Source: a virus
Length of the DNA: 41,591 nt
Direction: 5' to 3' (one strand)
IMG/VR virus record: IMGVR_UViG_3300009134_000002
Span: 1-41,591 of that record
Position numbers and translations under genes: made by a program. The notes beneath the pieces are model-generated. The model ran no database searches. It saw only the letters and a program-made list of their open reading frames with translations, and was not told where the DNA came from. Shown here piece after piece: positions 5,766 to 12,828 of the stretch (the stretch's first letter is position 1; every line of letters begins with the position of its first letter).

Positions 5766-6119
5766 ATGAAGGTAAATATGAGCAAGTTAATTGAAAATCC
5801 GAATGCCAGGCAAAGGGTTTTACTTAAATTAATCGAGGCTAAAACTAAAGGAATGGCTTATTTTGCTCACAGGGAACGGATCCCTATGGGTTGGGTGCCT
5901 TTGCATATATTATGTCAGCCTGGCGTCGGTGGGCTGGCAGGTGACGTCCGTTTACGAGAGCTGCGGCGTGACCCCTACAATCTACCCATATTATGGCAAT
6001 TTTTTAAAACCAGTGACGGTAAATCCACCAATACAACTATCTATTTTTTGATGTGTAATCCGGATAAAATCGATATTGAAACGTGTTCACTAACTGCGGA
6101 CCTGCAGGAGGCTATCTAG
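5766..6119 (+). CDS. hypothetical early protein, possible winged helix
   Basis: Product of 117 residues if ATG 5766 is used. ATG 5778 has a better placed GAAGG and is as likely. The core (GWVPLHILCQPGVGGLAGDVRLRELRRD) resembles the helix-turn-helix plus wing arrangement of small winged-helix domains in phage replication regions. That is a pattern-based guess. It directly precedes the replication-type gene. Confidence 0.6.
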   Translation: MKVNMSKLIENPNARQRVLLKLIEAKTKGMAYFAHRERIPMGWVPLHILCQPGVGGLAGDVRLRELRRDPYNLPILWQFFKTSDGKSTNTTIYFLMCNPDKIDIETCSLTADLQEAI

Positions 6120-7034
6120 GTGGAATGGTTTAAACATAGTACAAGATCTCATGATGATCCGGATATTTCTGAGGCGATGGATGAATTTGGTGATAAGGCT
6201 TATTCAATTTTTTTCATGGTTTTGGAAATTTACGGGGAAGAATTTAATCGATTAAAAAATGGAAATTTAACGCTATCTAAAAAAACATGGATGAGGAAAC
6301 TGCGTAAGAAATGGAAACTAATTGAGAACATTCTCAGTTTCTACGCAGAATGTAATCGTTTGGAGTTCACTTGTAATGAGAAAGTGGCGACTATTAAAAT
6401 CCCAAAATTCATTGAAATATCAAGCAATTGGACAGTTCGGATTAATCCATCACCTACAGAGGCACCTACAGAGGTACCTACCGCTAAAGAAGAAGAATCA
6501 GAAGAAGAACTATATAATAATATATCTTCTTCTAATAGTGTATATAATAAAGAAGCTAAAAAATCATCTAATAATGGCAAACTGACTGATAATGATTTTA
6601 AAATTAATTTTTCTAAAGGCAATGAGGTTTTAGCACTAATTAAAAAGATTGTTAATAAACCCTATAGTGACGGAGACGGCACCAAGATTAAGGGGTTGTT
6701 AAAAAACATGAACCCGGTTATTATTAAATCGATTATTGGGATTGCACACAAAAGCAAAAAACCTATCGGTTCATATCTCTGGTTTATTAAGTCTTTTTCA
6801 AATCCGCAAATCAGTATTCCGTTTAAGGCATCGGGTTCGGCTGCCTGGCTGCATAATTGCGGCACAAAGGACAGGGAAATACGGATAAGCGCTGACCGGA
6901 TTTTTAAGTGTATGGGTTGCGGGGAAATGTGGTATTCGGTTAAGGAGTTTGAACAAAAAACAGGCAATAAAATATTAACCAAAACACAGTTGAAAGAAAA
7001 TAATACGGCTGATGTTGCTGCTGCTTATTCGTAA
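6120..7034 (+). CDS. replication-type protein (Lin1244/Lin1753-like, DUF4373 N-terminus)
   Basis: GTG at 6120 follows AGGAGG and gives 304 residues. The N-terminal 100 residues (WFKHSTRSHDDPDISEAMDE, then GDKAYSIFFMVLEIYG) match the Lin1244/Lin1753-type domain (DUF4373) of phage replication-region proteins. A Thr/Pro/Glu linker (TEAPTEVPT, then acidic and Ser/Asn-rich residues) leads to a C-terminal domain with a possible zinc site (CGTKD...CMGCGEMW). It probably binds the phage origin or loads helicase; no helicase is seen in the window, so it likely recruits a host one. Confidence 0.7.
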   Translation: MEWFKHSTRSHDDPDISEAMDEFGDKAYSIFFMVLEIYGEEFNRLKNGNLTLSKKTWMRKLRKKWKLIENILSFYAECNRLEFTCNEKVATIKIPKFIEISSNWTVRINPSPTEAPTEVPTAKEEESEEELYNNISSSNSVYNKEAKKSSNNGKLTDNDFKINFSKGNEVLALIKKIVNKPYSDGDGTKIKGLLKNMNPVIIKSIIGIAHKSKKPIGSYLWFIKSFSNPQISIPFKASGSAAWLHNCGTKDREIRISADRIFKCMGCGEMWYSVKEFEQKTGNKILTKTQLKENNTADVAAAYS

Positions 7035-7036
7035 AA

Positions 7037-7528
7037 ATGCAGACAGAAAACCGGGAAAATATTAATATGCCTAATTTTGATTGGGAAACACCAAAAGATT
7101 TTTTTAATACACTAAATGAAGAATTTAACTTTGATATTGATGTAGCTGCCACAAAGGAGAATGCTAAATTGCCGGTTTATTTTACTCCAGAAATAAATGG
7201 ACTTGGACAATCGTGGAAGGGCGTTTGTTGGATGAACCCACCCTATAACAGAGATATTGGATTGTGGATGAAAAAGGCCTATGAGGAATCTCAAAAAGGT
7301 AATAGGATTGTAGCGTTGATTCAGGGTAGATCTACGGATACTATATGGTGGCATAATTATGTAATGAAATCTGATGAAATTAGATTTATTAAAAATAGAT
7401 TACATTTTAGTTTAAATGGAAACTTTGCAAGGGCAAATATTTCAAATGTAATTATCGTTTTTAGACCCTATTGCATAGGACCGCCACATGTATCATCAAT
7501 TGATGTTTATGGGAAAAAACTATATTAA
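7037..7528 (+). CDS. phage Dam-like N6-adenine DNA methyltransferase
   Basis: The protein has 163 residues. WETPKDFFNTLNEEFNFDID near the N-terminus and the catalytic NPPY near residue 69 match the phage DNA N-6-adenine-methyltransferase family (PF05869 type, as in phage T1 Dam). It would methylate adenine in phage DNA, protecting it from restriction or setting timing of expression. ATG 7037 is used, though ATG 7067 is an alternative. It follows the replication gene by two bases. Confidence 0.85.
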   Translation: MQTENRENINMPNFDWETPKDFFNTLNEEFNFDIDVAATKENAKLPVYFTPEINGLGQSWKGVCWMNPPYNRDIGLWMKKAYEESQKGNRIVALIQGRSTDTIWWHNYVMKSDEIRFIKNRLHFSLNGNFARANISNVIIVFRPYCIGPPHVSSIDVYGKKLY

Positions 7529-7599
7529 TAAATAACAAGAGGCCGGTTTTCGGTCTCCCTATAATTAAGCACGTAAAACGTGCCAAGCCGGAGGTCTAA

Positions 7600-8295
7600 A
7601 TGGATTCTTTAAAACATGATCTAATGAAGGTCATTAAAAAACACAGACCGACCAGGAAAGAATTCGAAAATTCACTGCGGGAATGTCGCCGCGACAAAAT
7701 AATCGGGGAAATTATTGGTCCGTCTGAGAAAATACCGCCAAGGAAATTGCCTAAATTACCGTCTATGCAGCAGGTACAAAAATTACTAGATACCATGGAA
7801 ACGGATGGCAATATAAAATTTCGCCTAATGGCAAAGATGTTCTTATATTCAGGATTGCGAAATGCGGAGCTGTCCCATATTAAAACATCGGATATTAATC
7901 TGTCAGATAACAGGATATTCATAAACCAGGGCAAAGGCAGTAAGGATCGTTATATGATCATTTTTAAGGATTTTCGTGATTTGCTGGTGATGTACATGAA
8001 CAATAATCTGCGTAATATTTACCTGTTTGAAAATCGATATTGCAAACACTATTCAGACAGATATGTGCGGAAGGTTTTTCAGGATTATTGCAAGAAGGCA
8101 GACCTTCCCCGGATTCATCCTCACATGTTTAGACATATATTTATTACATTTTTAAGGAAAAAAGGTTGGAAAATTGAAGATATTATGTTATTATCCGGTC
8201 ATTCGGATCCTAAAAGTGTGAAGTTTTACGATCAAATGGCGCTTCCGGATATTGAGGAAAAATTTCAGAATGATATGCGGGGGATGGGAGTATAA
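7600..8295 (+). CDS. short tyrosine recombinase
   Basis: ATG 7600 follows GGAGG; 231 residues. All catalytic residues are visible: Arg87 (SGLRNAEL), Lys115 (GKGSKDR), His175 and Arg178 (HMFRH), His201 (SGHSD) and Tyr210. Only about 75 residues precede the catalytic domain, less than the usual core-binding domain, so the N-terminus is reduced. I see no extra segment like that of integron integrases. The stop codon sits in an ATAAC box at the start of the second cassette array. It may be the phage integrase or excision partner, or help move cassettes; the last is speculation. Confidence 0.85.
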   Translation: MDSLKHDLMKVIKKHRPTRKEFENSLRECRRDKIIGEIIGPSEKIPPRKLPKLPSMQQVQKLLDTMETDGNIKFRLMAKMFLYSGLRNAELSHIKTSDINLSDNRIFINQGKGSKDRYMIIFKDFRDLLVMYMNNNLRNIYLFENRYCKHYSDRYVRKVFQDYCKKADLPRIHPHMFRHIFITFLRKKGWKIEDIMLLSGHSDPKSVKFYDQMALPDIEEKFQNDMRGMGV

Positions 8296-8312
8296 CGGCA
8301 AACATAAGGAGT
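8292..8312 (+). repeat. attC-like left half site
   Basis: ATAACGGCAAACATAAGGAG has the R'' box and an L''-like ACATAAGG, but no R' follows. It contains the stop codon of the recombinase gene, and its AAGGAG also serves as ribosome site for the next gene. Confidence 0.45.
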
Positions 8313-8320
8313 GCGACAAA

Positions 8321-8695
8321 ATGAAAACAAAATCTAAAATCACCACAGCCTTAAGCATCTGCTTAATGTTATTGTTAGTTGCGGTTGGATGCAGCAAAGA
8401 CGTAGAATATACAAAAGGCTTTCCGTTTTGGAAATATGACTGGAAGCAAGGCGAATTAATGGCAACATACAAAGGAATTGGCGGCGGATATGAATGGAAA
8501 TATTTACGATACTTATCCATTCCAGATACAGTTTTAAATTTGAATACTAATGAAAAATATGCCGCACCATTTCAAACATTAGAACGAAAATTCATAACTG
8601 ATAAATTTAGCGGTATAGTTTATGATTATAGCACAATAAAAGTAAATGATGATATATTATATTTTCCAGGCGTTGAAAAAGAATGGAGCAACTAA
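8321..8695 (+). CDS. cassette-borne lipoprotein
   Basis: Product of 124 residues from ATG 8321. A basic start, a hydrophobic stretch (ALSICLMLLLVAVG) and Cys24 in VAVGC form a type II signal peptide and lipobox. The mature part (SKDVEYTKGFPFWKYDWKQG...) is rich in aromatic residues and likely beta. It would sit as a lipid-anchored protein in the cell envelope. No family is recognised. The stop TAA lies in the CTAAC box of the attC at 8692. Confidence 0.7.
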   Translation: MKTKSKITTALSICLMLLLVAVGCSKDVEYTKGFPFWKYDWKQGELMATYKGIGGGYEWKYLRYLSIPDTVLNLNTNEKYAAPFQTLERKFITDKFSGIVYDYSTIKVNDDILYFPGVEKEWSN

Positions 8696-8776
8696 CGGTT
8701 GTGGCTAAGGCGAGCCGATAACCAAATAATCATAAATCATGCCACCGTTTCGGCTTCGCTTTAAGCCGATGGTTAG
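8692..8776 (+). repeat. attC-like recombination site
   Basis: R'' CTAAC (8692-8696) and R' GTTAG (8772-8776) bracket 85 bp. GGCTAAGGC on the left faces GCTTTAAGCC on the right, and a TCGGCTT/AAGCCGA stem lies near the right arm. The stop codon of the lipoprotein gene is in R''. Confidence 0.7.
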
Positions 8777-8793
8777 GTGGCGATTGGAGCAAA

Positions 8794-9033
8794 TTGGAAT
8801 TCAAAACAGGACAAACTTATCATATGCTTATTAGTGGAGCAAGATCATATAAAATTCACATACGTGCAATTGTAGATGATAATATGATTGTTTATAAATG
8901 GTTTGGACGACATCAACAATGGTGGCATTATGAAATTGAATGTGCAGAGATACTTGAAATAAAAATAGAAAAATATAGTAAATACAATAAAGCCAACTTA
9001 ACGGCTATTGCTAAACAGACGAAAGGAGCGTAG
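8794..9033 (+). CDS. cassette-borne hypothetical protein
   Basis: The start is TTG 8794 with TTGGAG five bases before it; 79 residues. The sequence (GQTYHMLISGARSYKIHIRA, then DDNMIVYKWFGRHQQWWHYE) suggests a small beta-barrel-like domain with many aromatics. The last residues run past an internal CCAACTTAACGGC that resembles a lost cassette end, so the C-terminus may be an extension into foreign sequence. Function unknown. Confidence 0.55.
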   Translation: MEFKTGQTYHMLISGARSYKIHIRAIVDDNMIVYKWFGRHQQWWHYEIECAEILEIKIEKYSKYNKANLTAIAKQTKGA

Positions 9034-9036
9034 CGA

Positions 9037-9228
9037 ATGAGTTCAGATTTAAGCAAATTGTTAAACTGTTATTGTAATACAAAACCAAAACTTGATAAAG
9101 CGCCAGACCGTGAATTGTATAGTTATGTTTGCCCTAATTGTAGCATGTGTTGTGATGAATATTTTGATAACAAAGAAACAGCTAAAGCAAATTGGAATGA
9201 CTGGATTAAAAACCCAAAATCAGTTTAA
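9037..9228 (+). CDS. Lar-like (restriction alleviation) zinc protein
   Basis: Sixty-three residues; ATG 9037 with AAAGGAG upstream. The layout CYCNTKPKL...YVCPNCSMCCDEYFDNKETAKANWNDW matches the Lar family pattern: a first Cys pair, a second CXXC, then a short helix ending in A..NWN.W. Lar proteins counter host type I restriction by promoting modification. The assignment is by pattern only. The stop lies in the TTAAC box of the next attC. Confidence 0.65.
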   Translation: MSSDLSKLLNCYCNTKPKLDKAPDRELYSYVCPNCSMCCDEYFDNKETAKANWNDWIKNPKSV

Positions 9229-9282
9229 CGGTTGGTGATAACGCGCTGACCGCAGGGAAGTCGAAGTTAATTACATGGTTAT
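9225..9282 (+). repeat. attC-like recombination site
   Basis: R'' TTAAC (9225-9229, containing the stop of the Lar-like gene) and R' GTTAT (9278-9282) enclose 58 bp. GTGATAAC on the left faces GTTAATTAC on the right with one extra base. Confidence 0.65.
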
Positions 9283-9428
9283 ATTTATTAAGGGCAAAAC
9301 ATATAAAATGTGTTGACTATTTAACCGATAGTATTGGTGCGGGTTCGATCCCCGTCGCCCTGTGCCGAGATTGGTTATCTCAAATGGTACGGGGTGCAAG
9401 TGGCTACCTTGCCCTTAATAAATATAAC
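9278..9428 (+). ncRNA. non-coding cassette with tRNA-like fold
   Basis: The unit begins GTTATATTTATTAAGGGCAA and ends in its exact 20-bp reverse complement. It has no credible ORF. From 9290 to 9362 (73 nt, tRNA length) lie a T-arm (GCGGG, TTCGATC, CCCGT), an anticodon-type arm (ACTAT, 7-nt loop TTAACCG, ATAGT) and 5 bp of an acceptor stem (AGGGC/GCCCT). The D-arm is degenerate and lacks GG. Downstream come GAGAT/ATCTC and GGTA/TACC hairpins. It may be a tRNA-like RNA. Alternatively the 3' part may be a phage attachment core copied from a host tRNA gene, which would explain the poor 5' half. Confidence 0.5.
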
Positions 9429-9476
9429 GGCGAAGTTAACTGGTTGCGTAGCAATCCATGTTCAACGGATTGTTAT
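9424..9476 (+). repeat. attC-like recombination site
   Basis: This is the cleanest attC in the window. It has R'' ATAAC, a 6-nt spacer, L'' GTTAACTGG, a TTGC/GCAA tip hairpin, L' CCATGTTCAAC (two extra bases), a 5-nt spacer and R' GTTAT. Length 53 bp. Confidence 0.8.
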
Positions 9477-9584
9477 ACTTACCTGCATTGCCGAGCGTGA
9501 GTAGAATTATGATAGTAAGACTAAACATAGGAGTTAAGTTCGCCATTATACCGCCTGCGGTATATAGCCGACTTTTTTGAGATA
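9477..9584 (+). other. spacer with palindrome and possible mini-ORF
   Basis: A perfect TATACCGC/GCGGTATA inverted repeat lies at 9547-9564, followed by a T6 run 8 bp later, which may be a weak terminator. A 23-codon ORF (9509-9580) has no good ribosome site. The expected inverted end of a cassette starting GTTATACTTACC was not found, so the right edge of array 2 is unclear. Confidence 0.3.
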
Positions 9585-10079
9585 TTGAAAATAGAGCATG
9601 AATTAATACATAGTATAATTTCAAATTATTATTTAGGTATAATTCCTAATTTTTATATTGATGCATTTGAATGTGATCTATTCACATTAAATAAAAATCT
9701 TTACACAACAGAATATGAAATTAAATGTAGTAAATCAGATTTTAATAATGATTTTAAAAAATCAAACACAAAGTGGAAAAATAGAAATGCTATGCATAGT
9801 AATAAGCATGAAACAATAAAAAGAGGGGGAAGAACAAATAGGTTTTATTTTGTTATTGAAAGTGGAATTGATGTAGATATTCCTGATTATGCAGGATTAA
9901 TTGAGTATGAAAAACATAAAGATAGAGTAAGGTTTCGCACAAAAAAAAGAGCACCAATGTTACACAAAAATAAATCTAATAATGAATTAATTGTTCGATG
10001 TTTAGATACATTGACTTGGAGATATTATGCGACTACGCGGAATTTTAATGGCGAAGCCGGGTGCAATATGTATGGTTAG
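9585..10079 (+). CDS. PD-(D/E)XK-type nuclease-like protein (MmcB-like)
   Basis: 164 residues from a TTG start at 9585; the frame opens only at 9531, so TTG is the best choice. The core TEYEIKCSKSDFNNDF, with Glu45-X-Lys47, followed by a basic region and RFYFVIESGI, resembles the MmcB/Holliday-type PD-(D/E)XK nucleases (E(V/I)K.S.(A/S)DF..D....R.YF). The long insert between these motifs is unusual. Role could be DNA repair or genome processing. The family is inferred by pattern only. Confidence 0.65.
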   Translation: MKIEHELIHSIISNYYLGIIPNFYIDAFECDLFTLNKNLYTTEYEIKCSKSDFNNDFKKSNTKWKNRNAMHSNKHETIKRGGRTNRFYFVIESGIDVDIPDYAGLIEYEKHKDRVRFRTKKRAPMLHKNKSNNELIVRCLDTLTWRYYATTRNFNGEAGCNMYG

Positions 10080-10081
10080 AA

Positions 10082-10336
10082 ATGAAAATAAGTGATACTA
10101 GTGGATATTATTTTTATTTCAGTCTGGATGATGATGATTTTAAGAAGGATTATCTCTCATGTAAACGATTTCTCAATGTTTTTCAGAAGGAATTTACGGG
10201 CGGTAAAAACGGTGACCGATACTGGTTAAAAAAAATGAATTCCTGGGCAATTAAAAAAAACTGCCGGCAGCGGTTTCAAAAACTATTACAAAAGTATTTT
10301 GACATTAGCAATCAAAAGGATATTTTTAGTGACTGA
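10082..10336 (+). CDS. hypothetical protein
   Basis: Start at ATG 10082 directly after the previous stop; 84 residues. Aromatic N-terminus (SGYYFYFSLDDDDF), then a basic helical C-terminal half with repeated Lys and Phe. No family is recognised. The next gene overlaps it by 8 bp. Confidence 0.55.
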   Translation: MKISDTSGYYFYFSLDDDDFKKDYLSCKRFLNVFQKEFTGGKNGDRYWLKKMNSWAIKKNCRQRFQKLLQKYFDISNQKDIFSD

Positions 10337-10538
10337 AAAAGAGTGGTTCGAAAAATATTATACTCCGGAGAATAAAAAAATAATAGATATTATTCGATTG
10401 GTAAAATATGGAGAAATGAATATAGAGATAAGTAATAGAAAACCAGTAAATATTTATCCTTCGGTTAAAATCAGACTACAAAGGGACAAAACAAATGCAA
10501 CAAATTTTACAGAGCTTCAAGTTATATCTGAAGAATGA
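10329..10538 (+). CDS. hypothetical protein
   Basis: I choose GTG 10329 (AAAGGA eight bases upstream) rather than TTG 30 bp earlier. The product is 69 residues: a charged helix (TEKEWFEKYYTPENKKIIDI) then short strands. Its end overlaps the recombinase start by 44 bp, so the two are probably co-translated. Function unknown; its position before an integrase could suit a directionality factor, but nothing in the sequence proves it. Confidence 0.5.
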   Translation: MTEKEWFEKYYTPENKKIIDIIRLVKYGEMNIEISNRKPVNIYPSVKIRLQRDKTNATNFTELQVISEE

Positions 10539-11523
10539 CAGAGGATTTTCAGAGGAAACGATTGTTAAATATCTCGGAAATCTCCATATACTTTTTAAAA
10601 AAATGAAGATATATGATATATCACAATTGAAATCGATCGTGATTAATAAGCGCTTACTGGATGATTTTTGGAGTGATTTTGCCGGTGGGAAAAAGATCGC
10701 CTCAGATTCAACCCGGGCAAACTATATGGCCACTCTAAAATCCTTCTTCAAATTCTGTTATTTAAGCGAATATATTACCGAGGATATATCACAGAAAATC
10801 GTAATGCCCAAAAAGAGATTGCTGTTTTTAGAGGGGGGAATGAATCATAAAGAACAAAAGGTCTTACGGGATTACATTGCCAGTCATTTAAAAACGGAAA
10901 AAGATTTGAGGGATGCTGCCTTGATGATGTTTTTATGGTCCACTGCAACCCGTGTAAGTGAAGCGTTAAATCTAAGATGTCACAAGGAATCATATATTTA
11001 TTTTCACAGTGAAACCGTCCGGAGTGGTGATTTCCATTTGGATGAAGGTAATATATATGTCCACATTATGGGTAAGGATAAACGCGATAGAGTCGTTGCG
11101 GTAAGCAACGATGCGTTGCATTATTTAAATTTGTACCTAGATAGCAGAAAAGTTAAAAATGAGATTCTATTCCATAATGTCAGGAATAATAGATCTGAAA
11201 CATTAAAATTAAGCCGGAATGCAGCAGGTGTAATTATAGAAAAGATATTAAAAATATGCGATATAAGGAAACCAAAAAATTTACGAACACATATATTTAG
11301 GCATACTGCTATTAATACATGGCTAGAAATGGGTTATACACGTGAAGAAATAATTACAATTACTGGTCACGCTGAGCTGGGAGGTTTGGATCCTTATGTG
11401 TTTAGAAACAAAAGACTTACTCTTCCATTTGCCCACGAAGGTAAATCAGTGGTGGATATAACCAACTCAGATCTAAAACAAATAGATAATATAAATAAAC
11501 TCAGGCACTCACCACAGTTTTAA
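10495..11523 (+). CDS. tyrosine recombinase / phage integrase
   Basis: 342 residues. An N-terminal SAM-like core-binding domain (FKLYLKNDRGFSEETIVKYL) is followed by the catalytic domain with Arg153 (ATRVSEAL), Lys196 (GKDKRDR), His266 and Arg269 (THIFRH), His292 (TGHAEL) and Tyr301. The full domain set fits an integrase or Xer-like enzyme. An insertion around residues 162-182 (HKESYIYFHSETVRSGD) sits between the Arg motif and the beta-hairpin, whereas the integron integrase insert lies elsewhere. The 400-bp AT-rich stretch after it could hold attP (inference). Confidence 0.85.
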   Translation: MQQILQSFKLYLKNDRGFSEETIVKYLGNLHILFKKMKIYDISQLKSIVINKRLLDDFWSDFAGGKKIASDSTRANYMATLKSFFKFCYLSEYITEDISQKIVMPKKRLLFLEGGMNHKEQKVLRDYIASHLKTEKDLRDAALMMFLWSTATRVSEALNLRCHKESYIYFHSETVRSGDFHLDEGNIYVHIMGKDKRDRVVAVSNDALHYLNLYLDSRKVKNEILFHNVRNNRSETLKLSRNAAGVIIEKILKICDIRKPKNLRTHIFRHTAINTWLEMGYTREEIITITGHAELGGLDPYVFRNKRLTLPFAHEGKSVVDITNSDLKQIDNINKLRHSPQF

Positions 11524-11931
11524 TATTAACTCCCAAGTATATATAATAATTCAAAAGCCCTTCTTTATTATATTTATAAGATTTTGAGAAATATATTATG
11601 TTAATTAAAATAAATTAGAAGTACATTAAAATACCTATCTTTATCTTGCCTCTCTATCAATCCACTTATACCAGATATCGTACCCAAATTAAAGTTCCGA
11701 TAATAGGTAAATACGGAACATAATATATTAATAACCTCTCATTACTATAATATATTCTTACGTTATTATAAAAAATAATAAATAAGACAACACACAAATA
11801 TAATAAACGGAATATATATAAACCCATACCGCACGAACAATTAAAACCAGAATCCAACCCGGTACGATTTATCCTGTGAAATTTTTTAGAAGGGCAAAAA
11901 CCAAGAACAAAGCGAAAATATATAATTTTTC
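11524..11931. other. AT-rich non-coding stretch after integrase
   Basis: About 400 bp with low GC and no credible gene. A reverse-strand ORF of 90 codons has no ribosome site. A GTTCCG/CGGAAC inverted repeat lies at 11694-11719. Position next to an integrase suits an attachment site or origin, but I see no tRNA-like or iterated motif that proves it. Confidence 0.4.
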
Positions 11932-11960
11932 TTGACATTTGGCATTCTTATTACTATAAT
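11932..11960 (+). promoter_or_regulatory. strong sigma70-type promoter for packaging genes
   Basis: TTGACA (11932-11937), exactly 17 bp, then TATAAT (11955-11960): both boxes are full consensus. Transcription would start near 11967. It stands at the head of the packaging operon. Confidence 0.8.
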
Positions 11961-11966
11961 TTCAAT

Positions 11967-12030
11967 TCAAAAAGGTATCAACCAGTCTTAAGGGCGGAGA
12001 TATTGCTATTGCAGTGTTTCCGCCTTTTTT
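11967..12030 (+). terminator. short leader with intrinsic terminator before terminase operon
   Basis: The predicted transcript carries GTATCAACCAG at 11975-11985, then a GGCGGA/TCCGCC stem (11993-12024) and T6. The terminator lies only 15 bp before the first packaging gene, so it would stop most transcripts unless read through. The same motif and a related stem occur in the leader at 19187-19306. Antitermination or attenuation control is inferred. Confidence 0.7.
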
Positions 12031-12045
12031 ATTTTGGGGAATATT

Positions 12046-12828
12046 ATGCACAAAAAAACAATGACAGACGCAGCTATAGAAGCGAATAGAAAAAATGCTC
12101 AATTAAGTACAGGACCTCAAACTGAAGAGGGCAAGCAGATATCTTCTATGAATGCACTGAAAACGGGATATAATGCAAAACATTTTTGGAAGATAAGGGG
12201 AAAATCTGTTGGTGAATTAAAAATTTGCCCAAATTGTGGTGATGAACAAATAGAATTATGTAAAAGTTTCCCTCTGGAGGATCGCACCTGCTTATTATAC
12301 GACAATTTACTTTTAAAATATACTAAAACCCATCAAACCGGTGAAACTAAATACATTGAAGAAATTAACATGGCGCAACTAGCAAGTATGGATTTACTTT
12401 TTAGCCAAAACCTGCGTTACGCACAAATAAACATGGGTGAATTTAATGAATACACGGATGATGATGGTAATAAGATTAAAAAGCCCAAAATCGGTAATGA
12501 TTATATTTACATGTTAATAACTTTCATGAAAGCCCTATCCAAAACACTGCCGGATATGCAGCTTACTAAACAGACTCAGGAAAATATTGATGCTGCCTGG
12601 GCTGAATTAGCCAGGGCTGAAATATATCCGCAAAAAGCAGCAGAGCATAGAAATAAAATCATGAATGAAATGGCTGCTTTCCGTAAGGCGCAGGCTACAG
12701 CAAATGCAATGGAGAAAAAGGACGAGGCAATCACACATTTTAGAAAAAATGAAGATTTGGCAAATGAGGATATTGATAACGTTAATATTGGTGATGCTGG
12801 GGACAACCCTTTTGAGCAAAACAAGTAG
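12046..12828 (+). CDS. terminase-adjacent protein, candidate small terminase
   Basis: ATG 12046 follows GGGGA; 260 residues. The N-terminus, ANRKNAQLSTGPQTEEGK then NALKTG, matches the widespread NRRNA.KSTGP.T.EGK...NALKHG motif. A possible zinc motif (CPNCGDE...C) follows, then long helical regions rich in Ala, Glu and Lys. Immediately upstream of the large terminase and overlapping it by 35 bp, it may be the DNA-recognition subunit. The gene at 18830 is a competing candidate for that role. Confidence 0.65.
   Translation: MHKKTMTDAAIEANRKNAQLSTGPQTEEGKQISSMNALKTGYNAKHFWKIRGKSVGELKICPNCGDEQIELCKSFPLEDRTCLLYDNLLLKYTKTHQTGETKYIEEINMAQLASMDLLFSQNLRYAQINMGEFNEYTDDDGNKIKKPKIGNDYIYMLITFMKALSKTLPDMQLTKQTQENIDAAWAELARAEIYPQKAAEHRNKIMNEMAAFRKAQATANAMEKKDEAITHFRKNEDLANEDIDNVNIGDAGDNPFEQNK

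Larger units (their letters stand above)
8292..9476 (+). mobile_element. integron-like gene-cassette array 2
   Basis: A second set of cassettes lies directly after the tyrosine recombinase. It holds a lipoprotein gene, a two-gene cassette and a non-coding cassette, separated by three complete attC-like sites (8692-8776, 9225-9282, 9424-9476) and opened by a half site at 8292. Stops again fall inside R'' boxes. The orientation is the same as in array 1. No integron integrase is present. Confidence 0.75.

Noticed and set aside
10495-11523. Integron integrase (IntI) for the cassette arrays
   Set aside because: It is a tyrosine recombinase, but I do not see the extra IntI-specific segment near the catalytic HxxR region; it reads as a phage integrase.
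11666-11938. 90-codon reverse-strand ORF in the integrase-terminase gap
   Set aside because: No ribosome site, odd composition, and its start overlaps the -35 box of a strong rightward promoter.
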